From: Thunnus maccoyii
Taxonomy: Eukaryota; Chordata; Actinopteri; Scombriformes; Scombridae
DNA: 64,000 nt
Assembly: GCF_910596095.1 (NCBI RefSeq)
Contig: NC_056553.1
Coordinates: 18,251,725 to 18,315,724, forward strand
Direction of reading: 5' to 3'
This document shows positions 48,301 through 60,711 of this stretch, one piece after another. Below the pieces are notes generated by a model that was not told the DNA's origin, did not search any database, and saw only the letters and a program-made list of their open reading frames with translations. Position numbers and translations under genes: made by a program. The stretch's first letter is position 1. Every line of letters starts with the position of its first letter.

Positions 48301-51300
48301 TTTCATGTCTTAAAACTTAAAACAAACACACATTTCACCAAATCAGTATTTACTGCTGGGCTGCTGTACACTGGGAAGTTCTATTAGCAAAACAACAACT
48401 TGATAAAAGTTAATATTCTTCTACATTCCTTCATGTTATAACGAGGTAATAACACGTAGTGACTCATGTAGTGACTCATGTAGTTATTTAACTGTTATTC
48501 AGCTGAACCTAGGAGTGTGCAGTATGATATTAGAGTGTGAACGATTAAAATATCTCCACGATTTGCCTTTACAGACAGATCATTAGTATTGTGCTTCAGT
48601 GCACATTGTATCAGTTCAGCTCTGTGATGTCTGCTAGCAGGAGGCTAACGGGTAACAGCACCAACATGGCAAGCGCCTTGTGCCATACCTCAAATCTAAT
48701 AGAGAAAATGACCTCCAGCGACAAGGATTTCAGGGCAAAAATGAGCTCACAGCAGAGCAAACTATCTGCACGGTTCACATCAGGAGCCCAAACTGTTTTT
48801 TTTTTTGTTTGTTTGTTTTGTTTTTTTTCTAATGATAAATGCTGAGCATTGTCATGTTGCCAGCTCACCAGTTAGCTCACAGATTTGATGCTTGCTAGCG
48901 TGTTTGTGAAATCTACAGTAGTTTCAATGTCCTGCTATGAGGCTAACCTACTGCACATCAAGTTAAACCGACAGCTGGGCTGTAGGTAAATGCCACTGCT
49001 TAGCGATTAGCTTGCCTGCTAACCAGTAGCACTAACTTCTGTCATGCTGCAAGCTAGCGTGATGTCAGCTCAGGTGTACTGTGCTGGTGCCTTTTTTTAA
49101 TGGTGCACATCCTGCTAGTTATTCGGGACAACACACTAACGCTTCTACACAATATCGACTGTTTGCTTTTCAGCTGTGAAATTAGTTTGGTTGTACTGTT
49201 AGTTTGGTTTCTCACTGCAATATCCATTTTAAACAAGGCCAAATAGACTGTAATTACTTTTTAATGCAGCTTTGCACACCTACTCTAATTTATTTATGGA
49301 ATTGTTTGTGTTTTAAAGTAGTTTTATTTGGGTCTTTCATGGGTGTATGTTTTTATGTTGTTTGTGAGCCCCTAAACTAAGACAAATTTTTATCATGTGA
49401 TAGAAAAAGTTTTTTGAATCTTGATTACTGTTCAATAACAAGCGAAATAGTCCACCACCAACATAAAAAAGAATCGTGATAAGATCATGGATCATGATCG
49501 TGCCTGAAGAAATCATGATATAATATTTTTGCCATATCGCCCACCCCTAACAATCTTTAATAAAATTCTTATTCTTATTCCACAGATCCTCAGCATAACA
49601 AAATAAATATTGTATGACATATTTGAACAACTAGAGAAAATATACACATAACTTATTTCTGCATTCTGGATTTATTTCTTGGTAGTTAGTTGTTTGAGCT
49701 GTAAATTGGACTCTGGTGGATGGTTGTTTCTACTTTTAACAGTTTGCACTTTGGTGTTCATTATATTGATATGAGTTTGAATATTTCATTGTTTGGATTA
49801 ACCAGTCTGAAAGTATTTACTGAGTAGTTATCAATTAAGAGAGTAAGCACTTAACTGAACACACTATTTGTAGTAGGTCTATAACAATTTACTATGTAAA
49901 GTGTAAAGAAACAGAGGGAATTTTATTGGTGGGTAAACTGATGAAATACAGCTACATTTGTGCCTTTAGGGTAATTTGCAAATTAGAGGCTAGCTAGGCT
50001 TGCTATGTGTAATATAACCACACATCAATGAGTCACGCCCAAATGTTGTCAAAAGCTACATAGCATTCAGTTCATCTGAAAGGCGCTGTTGCAGAGTTAA
50101 GTTTTCTCTGGGAATTTTGCTGACTTCTCTCTCCATTGACTTTCTTTTAACAGGCTGTTCTAAAACAGAGTGCCAGTGGAGCGAAAGAGGACAAAGGTGC
50201 TCTAAAGTCTTCAGGTCAGTGTGAAAAAGACTGTTCTTTTCATCCACTTGTTATTATTCAAGTGATAAAAGATAGAAAATCACCAAATTGAAAACTAATA
50301 ACATACCCTACATGCCTTTCATTGTTCTTCTTATAACATTGATTTGATGTATAATTACTTATTTGCTTTTAGTTAGATAAGCTTGAAATACGTTATGAAT
50401 GAATTTATATTATAATGCGGATTTTTTTTTTTTTTAGGCAATGACATGGTGTTAAGCATATTTTAAAACTCCATAAAGGAATAATACTTTGGCAGTGGAA
50501 AATTGCCCTAATACAGGTTGGGAGGGTGCAGATGGGCAAAAAGGTTGATATGGGCACTGGTACAAAATTCAGTATGCAAATGTGTATCACTGTTGACAAG
50601 TACCCCATTTACCGTAACATAAATGTTGAATGTATATCTGTTTTTTCAGATGCTGTATTGTCACAACTGAAGCCCGCTGAAGACGTCAGTTCAGACCCCT
50701 GCCAATCTAGTGAGAGTTCAGACGCTACCCAGACGCTCGGAGACAAAGAGATGGAGGAAGAGAGAATAAAGGAACAGGAGGGAGGTGAAGCTGAGCCACA
50801 GCCAGAAGAGGAGGGAAATCAACTCACAGGAGCCAAACAGCAAAATACAGCTGAAAATACAGAAATCCCAGACGCTAGTGAAAAGTCAGTTGGTAAAAAT
50901 GGTGTGCCAGCTGCAAATAACACCCGGTTGTTCAAATGCAATGCTTGCCTGGAAACCTTTCCCAGCAGAACTGCCTTGAGCGTTCATTACAACTCTGCAT
51001 CCCACATTCAGAGGATGACAACAGGCTCTGCAAAACAAGGTGGGGAAAGTGATCCCCAAACTCCTTCAGTACCTGTCCTGTCTCGGCCATATATATCAAA
51101 CAAACCCTACCAGTGTGCTATTTGTCGAGTCTCTTACAATCATGCCATCACCCTTGAGAGCCATATGAAATCCGTCTTGCACCAGACCCGCAGCAGAAAT
51201 GCTGGCATTGTTGCAAATGCTGCAAACAGTGCAGTGGCCACTGGTGGTTTGGGAGGCAGTGTCACCAGTGCTTCAAACACTATAGTGAGCACATCTGGAA

Positions 51301-54300
51301 ATGGAACCAGCCAGTTAGTTACCACCACCAACTGTGCAGCTCCTGGAACCTTGATGGTGACTACTACAAAAGATGGAGAGCAGATCCAAACAACACAAGT
51401 CGCTCCCTCCCTCCTCACCTCCCCTGTGGCCTCAGCTCAGGCAGTTTCAGCCTTTCTCACCCTCCTTACATCTAGTCCCAACACACTCTCACACTCCCTC
51501 CTCCCCTCCTTGTTTGCAGCTGGTGCTGCTCCTGGTGCCGCCGCACCTCAGCTTGTGCCTCAGCCTCAGATGGTCATGCCCTTGATCTTGAATGGGCTCC
51601 AAGCCCAAACCCAGCAGCACCCAGAAAACCAGCAAGGCCAGCTCCTTACCCAGTGTGTGCCATTCGTAGGTCTCAGCACAGCCCAGCAAGCCCTCCTAAC
51701 CCAAAGACTTAACAGCTTACAGAACCAGTGGCCCTCTGCAGGAATTCCAACAAACATACAGCCCTGTGTGGAAGAGCAAAAACAGAGTATAAACAGTGAG
51801 AGAGAACAAGAGAAGCAGGACAGCGATGGGGCAGTTGAAGAGAAGGTCTCAGATCAGGTCAAGGACAAGGTTAAGTGGACTACAGTGAACATTAAAACTG
51901 AGAAAGTTGAGGAAGAGGACAGTAGAGAATTTGCACAAGGTCTTAATATAGAAAGCAAAGTGAAGAGTGAGAGTAATGAAGACAATGGGAAGGCACATAG
52001 AGATGGCACAACAGATGGAGACAGCTCGTCTAATCAGATGGACCTGGAAGGTGATAAAGCAGTTAGCCTGACTCTCTCCCCAGCGGGCCCAGAGAAGAAC
52101 CTCCAAAATAACAACCTCTCGCCTTCTGCATCTATGCCCAGCAACTCAAGCCTCAGTCCTTTAAATTTAAACCTTACACTTAGCCCTGATTCTACTCCTC
52201 AAAAATCACAATCTGGCACTAGCCCATGTGGTTCTCTTGGCACCCCAAAATCCAGCCCGAGTACAAATGCCTTAACAAACAATCAAACTCGGCCCCATTG
52301 TAATACAATGGCATCCATTTATCCAGACCTTCCAGTGCTGTCAGAGTTTCAGTCAGAGGTTCTTTGGGCGTTCTTCGAGTCACGAAGTGAGGCTGATGCT
52401 GCAAGTCCTCCCCGTGAGGACTGTGAGGCGCTTGGCAGAGAGGTAGGACTTTCTGAGGAAGAGGTGCGTAGGTGGCTGAGGCAGGCCCGACATGCCAAAC
52501 AAAGACAGAGGGCAACAGAGTTGCAACACCTGCAAGGCGTGGCAGGATTCACAAGAAATGCTCAAAGTTCTGACAATGACTTTGATGACGAAGAAAGCTC
52601 ACTGATTATAGCAGAAGGTGAAGATGACGCTGAAGCTTCAGGTAGTCAAGCAATCGATCTGTCTAGTACAAGAGGGAAACGCAGACAGAGAGATTTTGGA
52701 AGGGAGGGTCAGGGAGATTCCTGTCTGACCTCTGACTCAGAAAATGAGGTCTACACCTCTGTCATTGTGTCAGATGAGGAAAGTCAGAATGAGTCTTTGA
52801 GGGAAGGTCCTGAGAGCCCTGCTAAAGATGAAACACAGCGGGAGGTCCATGGTGACAAGGGGTCAGTTGGAGGAAAGGTCTTGCGCTCCACAACTGTGTT
52901 TCTCTCCGATGCGGAGGATGAGTATGAAGATGAGGAGGGAGGAGGGGGTCAGAGGTCCAAGAGAAAAAAGAGAAAGGGGGAGTTTGAGTGTGATGAGGTG
53001 GAAGTGAAGAAGGAGAGACAAGACCCAGATGTGGATCTTGAGTTGGAGGCCCAAGGGGATCCTCCAAGTTCACAGTCCCACTCCATGGACCAGATTCCAA
53101 GTGGTGCTCTCCACACACTTCCTCTGTCTCTTGCTTCCTTTTCTACTCAATTCCTTAGCCCCTATGTCCTCTCTCTTACTCCATCAATGGTTGGAGATGG
53201 GAGCAAAGTACCTGTCTTTCCTAACCCACCTACCATCACACGCTTCTCCAGCTCTCTTCTCTCACAGTCTCTCTCTTCCCACAACCAAACTTCTCACTAC
53301 TTGTCCAATGGTGGTGACTGTGAGTCTGCTCTGGATCTCAGCATGGGGAAAAACAATTCAAAATCTGCTTCTTCCTCATCATCTCTTGCTGATAAAATTG
53401 CAGCACAGAAGGGACAGTTGCTGGATGGGCTTGGCCTAAGGCCCACATCCAAAGGTCTGGTTGTTGTCCAGGTTAAACCTGAATCTGTTACTGCCATGTC
53501 CTCTTCCAATACCAGTACGAGTCTGGTCAACTGCAATAACTTGACAAAGTCTAGTATTTACATGAGGGCAAATGCCACACTATTAGAAAGGGAGCGAGAA
53601 AAGGAGAAAGAGAAGGAGAGAGAGCAGGAGCAGCAGCAGAGGAAGTCCAAAGGAAAAAGGTATCGGGATATGCGGCGTTCAAGGACCATCATTCAAGCTG
53701 AACAACTTGATATACTGTATGGCTGCTATTTCAAAGACCCAAACCCTGGGAAACATGAGTTTGAACAGATTTCAGAATGGGTTCACCTTCCAAAGAAGGT
53801 TGTTCAGATTTGGTTCCAGAACATGAGGGCAAGGGAACGCAAGGGTGAAGTCCGATTCATCAGTGACGGGACCCTGGCAGCAGTTGGCAAACCCCTCATC
53901 AAATTTACCTGGCCTCTTTCCAAACCAATATTTTCCAACAAGCCTGCTGGAAACAATACTGGATGCATCACAACTACTCCAATTGTGCGCACCCTCATGA
54001 AGACAGAGCGAGAGCCTGTAAAGGAGCTGGGAAAACCAGCTGTGGTGAAAAAAATAACCCCAGTTCCTATCAAGCCTAAGGAGTTTGTTTCCTCTACCAC
54101 AGTCTCTCCTGTGAGCAGCAGTGCCTCTGCAGTGCCAAAGACCAAGCTCGAAACCACCAGCAATGTCACTATGGTCAAAGTTGCACCCAAAGTCAACCCC
54201 CCTGTCCTTTTACCACCACCCAAGGATCCCATCCCCATTGCCCCACGACCGTCCCAGAAGCGAAAGCTAGACGACGAGAGCGAGGAGGAAAAGACTGATG

Positions 54301-56079
54301 AAGAGAAAGACCATGAGAATGAGATGGGTCCGGGGCCATGGACCACTAACCGCATGGTGCCCAAGCTGCCCTCAACACCCATCAACAACAGGCCTCCTGC
54401 CACAACAGTGGTGTCACAAAAACAGAATGGGCTTAACTACTGGACCCCTAAAGTCCCTATTAAGATCAACACCCTATCAAGAGAACAACTGGCTCTTCCC
54501 ACACACACGACTCCTCGTACCATCCCCCCTCCTCCCACCCCCAGTATTGCACCAGTCAGCCCGAATACCCCTAGTTCTGCCAAAGTGGCCAGCCCATCTA
54601 CCCCGGTTGTAGCTAAATCAAGTCCAACAGAAAGCAGCTTTCTGACCCATTCATCCAGCCGCAGGCCACGCACACACTTGTCCTGCCTACAACTGTCCAT
54701 TCTGCAATCCTGTTATGAGACCTGTGCCCACCCTAATGCCATGGAGTGTGAGGCCATCGGCACTGAGCTCAACCTGCCACTCAAGGTGGTGCAGATCTGG
54801 TTCCAAAACACCAGAGCCAAGGAGAAGCGCTGGAGGCTGCAGCAAGAGAAAATGGTAAGTTGGCAAGTAGACTCACATTCTGGTATTTAAATATTTGGTA
54901 ACTAAATAAAAATTGTTAGAAAGAATAATAAAATTCACAGCAAGATACAAGACACAGACTATGAACCTTATTTTATAGGTATCACATTGTGGCTTTCCCC
55001 CTCTAATACATTGTTGAATTATTGCACATCCCTAAATTAACTTTCAGTGGAATCATCGTGGTGAACTTATTGGGTTTCTTACATTTTTGTTTTACACATT
55101 TAAAATGTTTTGGATGATGCAGTGTATAGCATTGGAACATACAGTAGTGCATTGGATTAAACATTAATTTGATTTGGTGATTTTTGCATTTGCCATATTG
55201 TGGTGTCAATCTCTAACAAATATTTTCATTAATGATGTGATATTGATTTCAGCTATAGTCCCCTACTGTTTTTATTTTCAGACAGCAAAAAAAAGATACT
55301 TGAAGATACTGTAGTTGCAGTCAACATACAGCATTTTTAAACATAGTGTCTTTGTAGTACTACAAATAAAGTTTGTATTGATTAGTGTATTGCTTTCGCT
55401 TACTTTTGAGTACTTGAAATACTGCCAGAGAACGCATATTTTGCTGTCTTAGTTGTAAAAGTATAATGCAAGTCAAAAGTAGACTTGGTAAAATGTGTTT
55501 TGTAGGATTTATGTAGAGGGCGTAAATCGACTGGATTAGTCTACAGGTATAAATAAAAATCAGACTTTAACAGATATGACATTAAACATATTCCCTCTCC
55601 TCCTCTGGTCCTGTCTATCCACTCCACCTCCCCATTCTCAGTCGCCTCTGTCAGGTGGGAAAGTGGACATGAGCTCAGGAAGCTACCTGCAGTACAACGC
55701 TCTCAAAGCCAATCGTCCCATCCTGCCCAAACCAGTTCAGCTGACAGTTACTGATCCTCCAGCTTCCCCAATGGCCGGCCAGTCTGTGCCAAAGGAGACC
55801 CTGACGGGCCGCTGTGATGCCTGCAACATCTCCTTTGAATCCCGGGCTGCAGCAAGGGCCCATGTCTTCTCTCCACGTCATCTGGCAACCCTGAGAACCA
55901 CTAACTTTGGCCAGCCGACGACGCTCGTCAACAAGAACGGAACCGGAAATGGGGGACCTGGCAGCGCTGTGCCAAGCTCGCAGGTCTCTCATTCCACTCA
56001 AGTAACCAGCTCTGGTGCTGGTTCTGGAGGGGAGATGGTTATTGAGTCGCCTCCACCAACGGCCACCAGCAACAGTTAA
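45352..56079 (+). CDS. zfhx2: Zinc finger homeobox protein, ZFHX2 type, 5 coding exons
   Basis: Coding exons 45352-45357, 47626-47784, 50154-50214, 50650-54854 and 55642-56079 join in phase to give 1622 aa. ZFHX proteins are large nuclear transcription factors active in neurons. Visible domains: C2H2 fingers at about residues 21-42 (CPLC...HLTEQH), 170-195 (CNAC), 229-253 (CAIC) and 1534-1556 (CDAC); homeodomains at about 633-698 (divergent), 1084-1141 (helix 3 VVQIWFQNMRARERKG) and 1411-1470 (VVQIWFQNTRAKEKR). Between them are acidic runs, AIDLSS (about 743) and ALDLSM (about 968) motifs resembling CtBP sites, and several SUMO-type sites (IKTE, VKSE, VKKE, VKPE, MKTE). Three homeodomains and linkage to thtpa point to ZFHX2. 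It is much shorter than human ZFHX2 (about 2570 aa) because the N-terminal finger array is absent. The first coding exon is only ATGCAG, with GCGACC before the ATG. Confidence 0.88.
45358..46480 (+). promoter_or_regulatory. CpG-rich start of zfhx2 intron 1 with clustered TAATTA sites
   Basis: The first 750 bp is rich in CpG (for example CGACCGCGGCGCACG near 45615), suggesting a CpG-island promoter. Homeodomain-type cores (TAATTA, ATTAAT, TAATTG) recur at about 45391, 45409, 45846, 46119, 46371, 46399, 46412 and 46467. Regulatory function is inferred only. The rest of this 2.3-kb intron shows nothing recognisable. Confidence 0.4.
48510..49549. mobile_element. Probable non-autonomous hAT-like transposon in zfhx2 intron 2
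   Basis: The left end TAGGAGTGTGCAGTATGATA and the right end in reverse complement TAGGGGTGGGCGATATGGCA are imperfect inverted repeats typical of a fish hAT family. Interior fragments contain ATCATGATC palindromes. About 1040 bp with no transposase. I could not find a clear target duplication, so the exact ends are uncertain. Confidence 0.6.
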
Positions 56080-58760
56080 AGACTCAGATCAGGATTGGTC
56101 TGCACACTGACTATTCTTGGACCCATTTGGGCTCCTCAGATTTTAATAAACAAATTTGAGCACTAATCCTCAAAAGCTAATATTCTTTAGTTTTTGAAGT
56201 TGGCTCTCCCTGCATCCTTTGCTCAACCTTCACTGACTCGATATCCGTTAATCTGTAGAGTTCACCTAGAATCCAACAGCAAACTATTTCCAGGCTGCTT
56301 CTTACTTAATCAGTTGCTGTCTGATAAGTGATGAACACATCTCAAGTTTCCCTCAATCCTCACACACTTCACCCAAACTTTTTGGTCCTAACCCTGTGGT
56401 TATATATTACCTTACTTCATTGACCTTCCTATAATTTGTAAAGGCACTCAACTTGCCATGCTTGAACTGTCCTACCCTAGTGACTAATGCAAAAGCGTTT
56501 CTTCTTTGGAAGTGGCCATTTGACAGTGGGCCTAGAAACACTTTTTGGGATGATAACATGAAATACTCACATTAATAACTCCCACTTTGCTCCTGTGGAA
56601 TTGTTTTTCTTATGCTTACTTTCACTTCTAGGGCAAAGATTGCTTGGATATAAAATGAACGGACTGAACCATTGGGAGAGAAAGAACTGGTATTGACTGT
56701 CACCTTTTTATTTGCTACAGAGTGTGATCTGAAGAGTGTTGTGTCTACTCATTTGGGATATAAAAGAGGTACTTAAGAGATAATAGGGCTGTTGAATTGT
56801 CCCCATGTACATGTTCATAGTTTTCATGACAATCCAAATAGACAGGGCAAAAAGAGAGTCTGAGGAAAGTAGAATCTTGGCATACCGCACTTTGACACAT
56901 TTTACATTGTTTGAAAATGTTTTTAAGCATTCTAATGCAAGTGTCTTTTTATGGAAAGATACATCCATGCATGTTGGATGCCTTAATATAAATCGTGTGA
57001 AATAAATTGATTTTTTTGCTAGTCTAATGAAACATGCTTTAGGTGTTAGCATAATATTGTGCAAGAAGCAGACCTGGGGATTTAAATGAAGAAGAGCTCT
57101 GTTCCAAATTGCTTTTACATCTATTTTTTTGGGGAAAAAAAAAAAAACTCTGAATGTCGTATTTTGTTCCTAGAACATAGCAAATCCTGCCTATCAAGTT
57201 GTCAGCATTCTTATGGCCAAGGATGTTAATTACCAACAAACTTGCTTTTGCGACAAATCTCTTTTGATCCTGTGGATTTCACTTTCTTCCCCAAATGGTG
57301 TATATCTCATTTTGGAATGCAGCTCTTCAAACCTGTCTGGAAAAATAAATGTTTTCACCTACTGTAGGTGTGTTAGAAATATGACAGCCTTAAGAGGAAA
57401 CACCACCAGGTATATAAATACAAGCCCAGGTGATCCTCATAAAATGTTTGTGAATTAATTTCATCCACATCTAGCACGGAGGCTTAGACCGATTTCGTAA
57501 ATTTTACGGTTTTCTCTGCCATGAATACTGTGGATAAGACAGGAAAGTTAAGTACTCCTTTTATTTACTTCAATATTTATACCAATGACAATAGAAGCAA
57601 TTAAAAACTGGTGTAACTGATTTTTTTATTTAGGTCAAAAAGCCAAAACTCTAGAAATATCGAGAGACTAGGGCTTAAAATGGGCTGTTTCCTGTCTCCC
57701 CCCCTTCCCTGTTTTGTTGAGTTTTGAAACAGAGTTACTAATTCTGGTAATGTATGTGCTGTGAAATGAGATCTAATATCTGGAAACCAAGACAAGGGAG
57801 AAAGTTGGGTATTACTAGTATCTGTAAGGGACTAATGAATACTCAAATCTAGGAAGCAAATTGGGAAACATTAAATGTGTTGACTGAGAGCTAATAAGAT
57901 GGTGCTGTGTTGAAGGACACTTAACATACTAAAGATGTTTTCCTTCAATTTAAGTTGTATATTAATGTTACTATTGATAGTTTTAACAAAATGCAAAACT
58001 AAAACATGAACTTTTGTAAAGGAAATATATTAAAATAACTGATATTCCAAAGTAATCCTCCCTTTGCTTTCTGTCATTCAAAAACCAAAAAGCAATCTTG
58101 AGGTCGACAGAGAGCAGGAGAGGTGTTCGCAAATGCAAACTGTAAAGGACATCCCACGGCTTGACACTTGCACTAGTCCACAATTTTTGCACAAGCTACA
58201 GACATTTCAAATGAACACAGCCATTAACGCAACGTGAAAAGTCACTTGGTGTGGTTTTCGAAACAAGGAGGGTGACAATGTCCGTTCATGAGTTATAATT
58301 TGTACTCCTGTTGGAAACTGTATCTTGTGTGTAAAGCAAAGGACTGGAGTGCTTGAACCTCAAGACTGGGATTACACACACGCACACACACACAGACACG
58401 GTGTTGCACTGTCCAAACTAGATAGGTTTTTATGGAGATCTGCTTTTTATTCTCTTACGTTTCATTGTCACTTTGATTATCACTATTGTTATAACTGTAC
58501 TACTACTTATACGATTTATCATTACTACTCATCACTGTTTTGATTATTATGATCCATAATTGTTTTAAATGCCACCTCTCTGCTCTGGTATTCCTATGAA
58601 TATTGAACAATAATAGTGGCAGTGTTGTTCTGAATTGTTAGATTTTTGATTAAGCTTATTTTTTCCTCCTCACTTGTACCTGCCTTTTTGTGTTTGGTCT
58701 CCATTATGCTTTCTTTGATATACAGAAAAAGAAATAAAATCAGTTGAACAACATTACATC
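56080..58760 (+). other. zfhx2: zfhx2 3' untranslated region
   Basis: About 2.7 kb of AT-rich sequence without coding frames follows the zfhx2 stop. Several hexamers occur (56147, 57002, 57341), with the strongest at 58733. The length would suit a neuronally expressed regulator, but no transcript evidence is available. Confidence 0.5.
58733..58738 (+). terminator. zfhx2: Likely distal zfhx2 polyadenylation signal
   Basis: AATAAA followed within about 25 bp by a T/G-bearing stretch (CATCTGTCTTAATCG), just before a dispersed repeat begins at about 58797. Confidence 0.5.
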
Positions 58761-58796
58761 TGTCTTAATCGCAGTGGAATTTTGTCACTAAAGTTT

Positions 58797-60030
58797 AAAG
58801 ATACTCCTCCAGACATGTTTTAAAATGAATATAAAATACTCTACTTTGAATAATAATTTGTGTCTGATATGGTTTTTCCACAAAAAAGTTAAATGATCTT
58901 GTTAATATCCTTAAAATGACATCTGTTCTTTCTCCCTCATTAAAAATTCCAGAATCTATAAATAATGCAAATACATTTCATCTCAAAAATTTAACTGCTT
59001 GGCACAAGATGTGTCCTACTTCACTGTAAAGTCCATTCTCAGTGTGTGTGCAATTGAGGCTTCAAGCAGTTGTGGAAAGTAAGTGCATTTACTGTAGTTA
59101 AATACAATTTTGAGGTAATTTTACTTTACTGGACTATTTCCATTTGATGCTACTTTATACTTTCACTCCACTACATTTTAGAGTGGAATGTTGTACTTTT
59201 ACTCCACTACATTCATTTGACAGCTTTAGTTACTTTTTCAGATGAAGATTGGATGTCTTACAAAAAACAGTGTGTAGTTGGTGTCGGATTCCAGATGTCT
59301 GAGTTGTTAACAGCTCCACCAAATAGTAATTTTTCTCTCTGAACTTCTCACATGGTTTCATTTCAATACATTTTCAGATGATCCAATATTTCACCAAAAA
59401 TCAAAGAAAAGAGAAAAAGTCAGAAAATTGAAAACAGCTTTGTGTATCAGAGCTTTGTTTTTTCTTCTTTCTTCTCCCATTAATCATCTCACAACCCCTC
59501 AGATTTATCTGGTGACCCTTCGGAGGGGCCCGACCCCTAGGTTGGGAACCACTGGACTAAACTTGCTAACTGAATATAAAGTAGTTGAAAATAGCTCCAC
59601 CTCCAGCAGCTACAACAGTAACATGCTGCTCTAACACTGATGCTTCAATATTAATAATCTAATGATGTTGCTGCTAATACTTATGTATTTTACTTAAGTA
59701 GAATTTTTCATGCAGGACTTTTACTTGTAACAGTATTTTTACATTGTTGTATTGATACTTTTACTTGAGTAAAAGGATCTAAATATTTTTTCACCACTGG
59801 CTTCAATTTTCCACATCACACTTGTGTTAATTGAATATTGCATCAGGATTGGCTTCCAAACTATTTGTGATCTCACAAATCATGCTTGTAGGCTCGTCTC
59901 TTAAATTTGGATTTTCAATGATCTCAGAGAAACTTTCCACTTTTAGCAGATAAATATGAAAACAGCCTTCTGGTGTCAAACTCTCCACATACATAATTCT
60001 GCACAGAGGTGGACTTTAAATTCTTTATCT
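58797..60030. repeat. Dispersed repeat, copy 2, interrupted by a hAT MITE
   Basis: Matches the copy at 34650-35350 from 58797 to 59066 and resumes at 59800. The interruption is the MITE at 59067-59799. Confidence 0.75.
59067..59799. mobile_element. hAT-like MITE, copy B, with 8-bp target duplication
   Basis: It starts CAGTTGTGGAAAGTAAG and ends TTTTTCACCACTG, inverted ends of the fish hAT-type family also seen at 15943-16667. Flanks GCTTCAAG (59059-59066) and GCTTCAAT (59800-59807) form an 8-bp target duplication with one mismatch. The empty site exists in the other copy of the host repeat at about 35107. Confidence 0.85.
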
Positions 60031-60254
60031 CATCATTCAATAATCTTGAGGTTTTAAAACAAAGGTCACTGAGGTCGCACTAGGGGAGGGGGGGCAATTT
60101 ATATGACACTCAAATGTGCTTGGACTTAATTTGCTGAACAATTAGCTTTTGCCTATATACACAGGACCTGACAGGGATATTTGATTGACAGAAATGTAAC
60201 CCAATTAAAAGGCAAAGATGCGATTTTGGGAACCGGAACGTCCTGTTGGATTAT

Positions 60255-60311
60255 CCAATGGGAGCGCAGTAAACGACAACTAGGGCTGTCTAGAATCGTC
60301 TGCTGACCAAT
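60255..60311 (+). promoter_or_regulatory. pabpn1: CCAAT boxes of the pabpn1 promoter
   Basis: Two CCAAT motifs, at 60255-60259 and 60307-60311, lie 400-460 bp upstream of the pabpn1 ATG at the edge of a CpG-rich stretch (GACGCCGCCGCTCTCGCG near 60380). This is the arrangement of an NF-Y-dependent housekeeping promoter. The transcription start is not determined. Confidence 0.5.
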
Positions 60312-60711
60312 AGGAGCGAGAGTTGTACGCCCGCAGTGATACACGACTCCGCCCTCGGCTGCCATCTCTGAAGTGAAGCGACGCCGCCGCTCTCGCGTAG
60401 AGTCCTCGCCTTTTTTATACACAATTAAGTAAATAAACTAGCTTCTTTGTCTTAATTAGGACCATTACCTGAAGGCAACGAGTGAAACAGCAGTCCCTGT
60501 TTATCGTGGTATGCTGTTTGAGTAGTGGCTGGGACTGTAGCTGGCATTTTATTCCCCATTTTAACTTTACTAAGCGGCGTTTTCCGCCGTTTTTTTTCCT
60601 CTCCGCCTCCCCGCTCCGCTCACTCTCCCCCCGTGTGTGTGTGTGTGTGTGAGTAGCGGCCTGTAACGGTGGTTTGGCCACGAGGCGCGTCGGTACAGTT
60701 GGATCAGGGCG

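Noticed and set aside
48591-48868. Overlapping open frames on both strands in zfhx2 intron 2
   Set aside because: They lie inside a probable non-autonomous transposon and show no protein motif.
53804-54403. A 199-residue open frame antisense to zfhx2
   Set aside because: It is the shadow of the long zfhx2 coding exon, with biased composition and no recognisable domain.
60153-60422. Minus-strand open frame upstream of pabpn1 containing MAAEGGVVYHCG
   Set aside because: It falls on the CpG-rich promoter with CCAAT boxes and has no family similarity or splice context that I can see.
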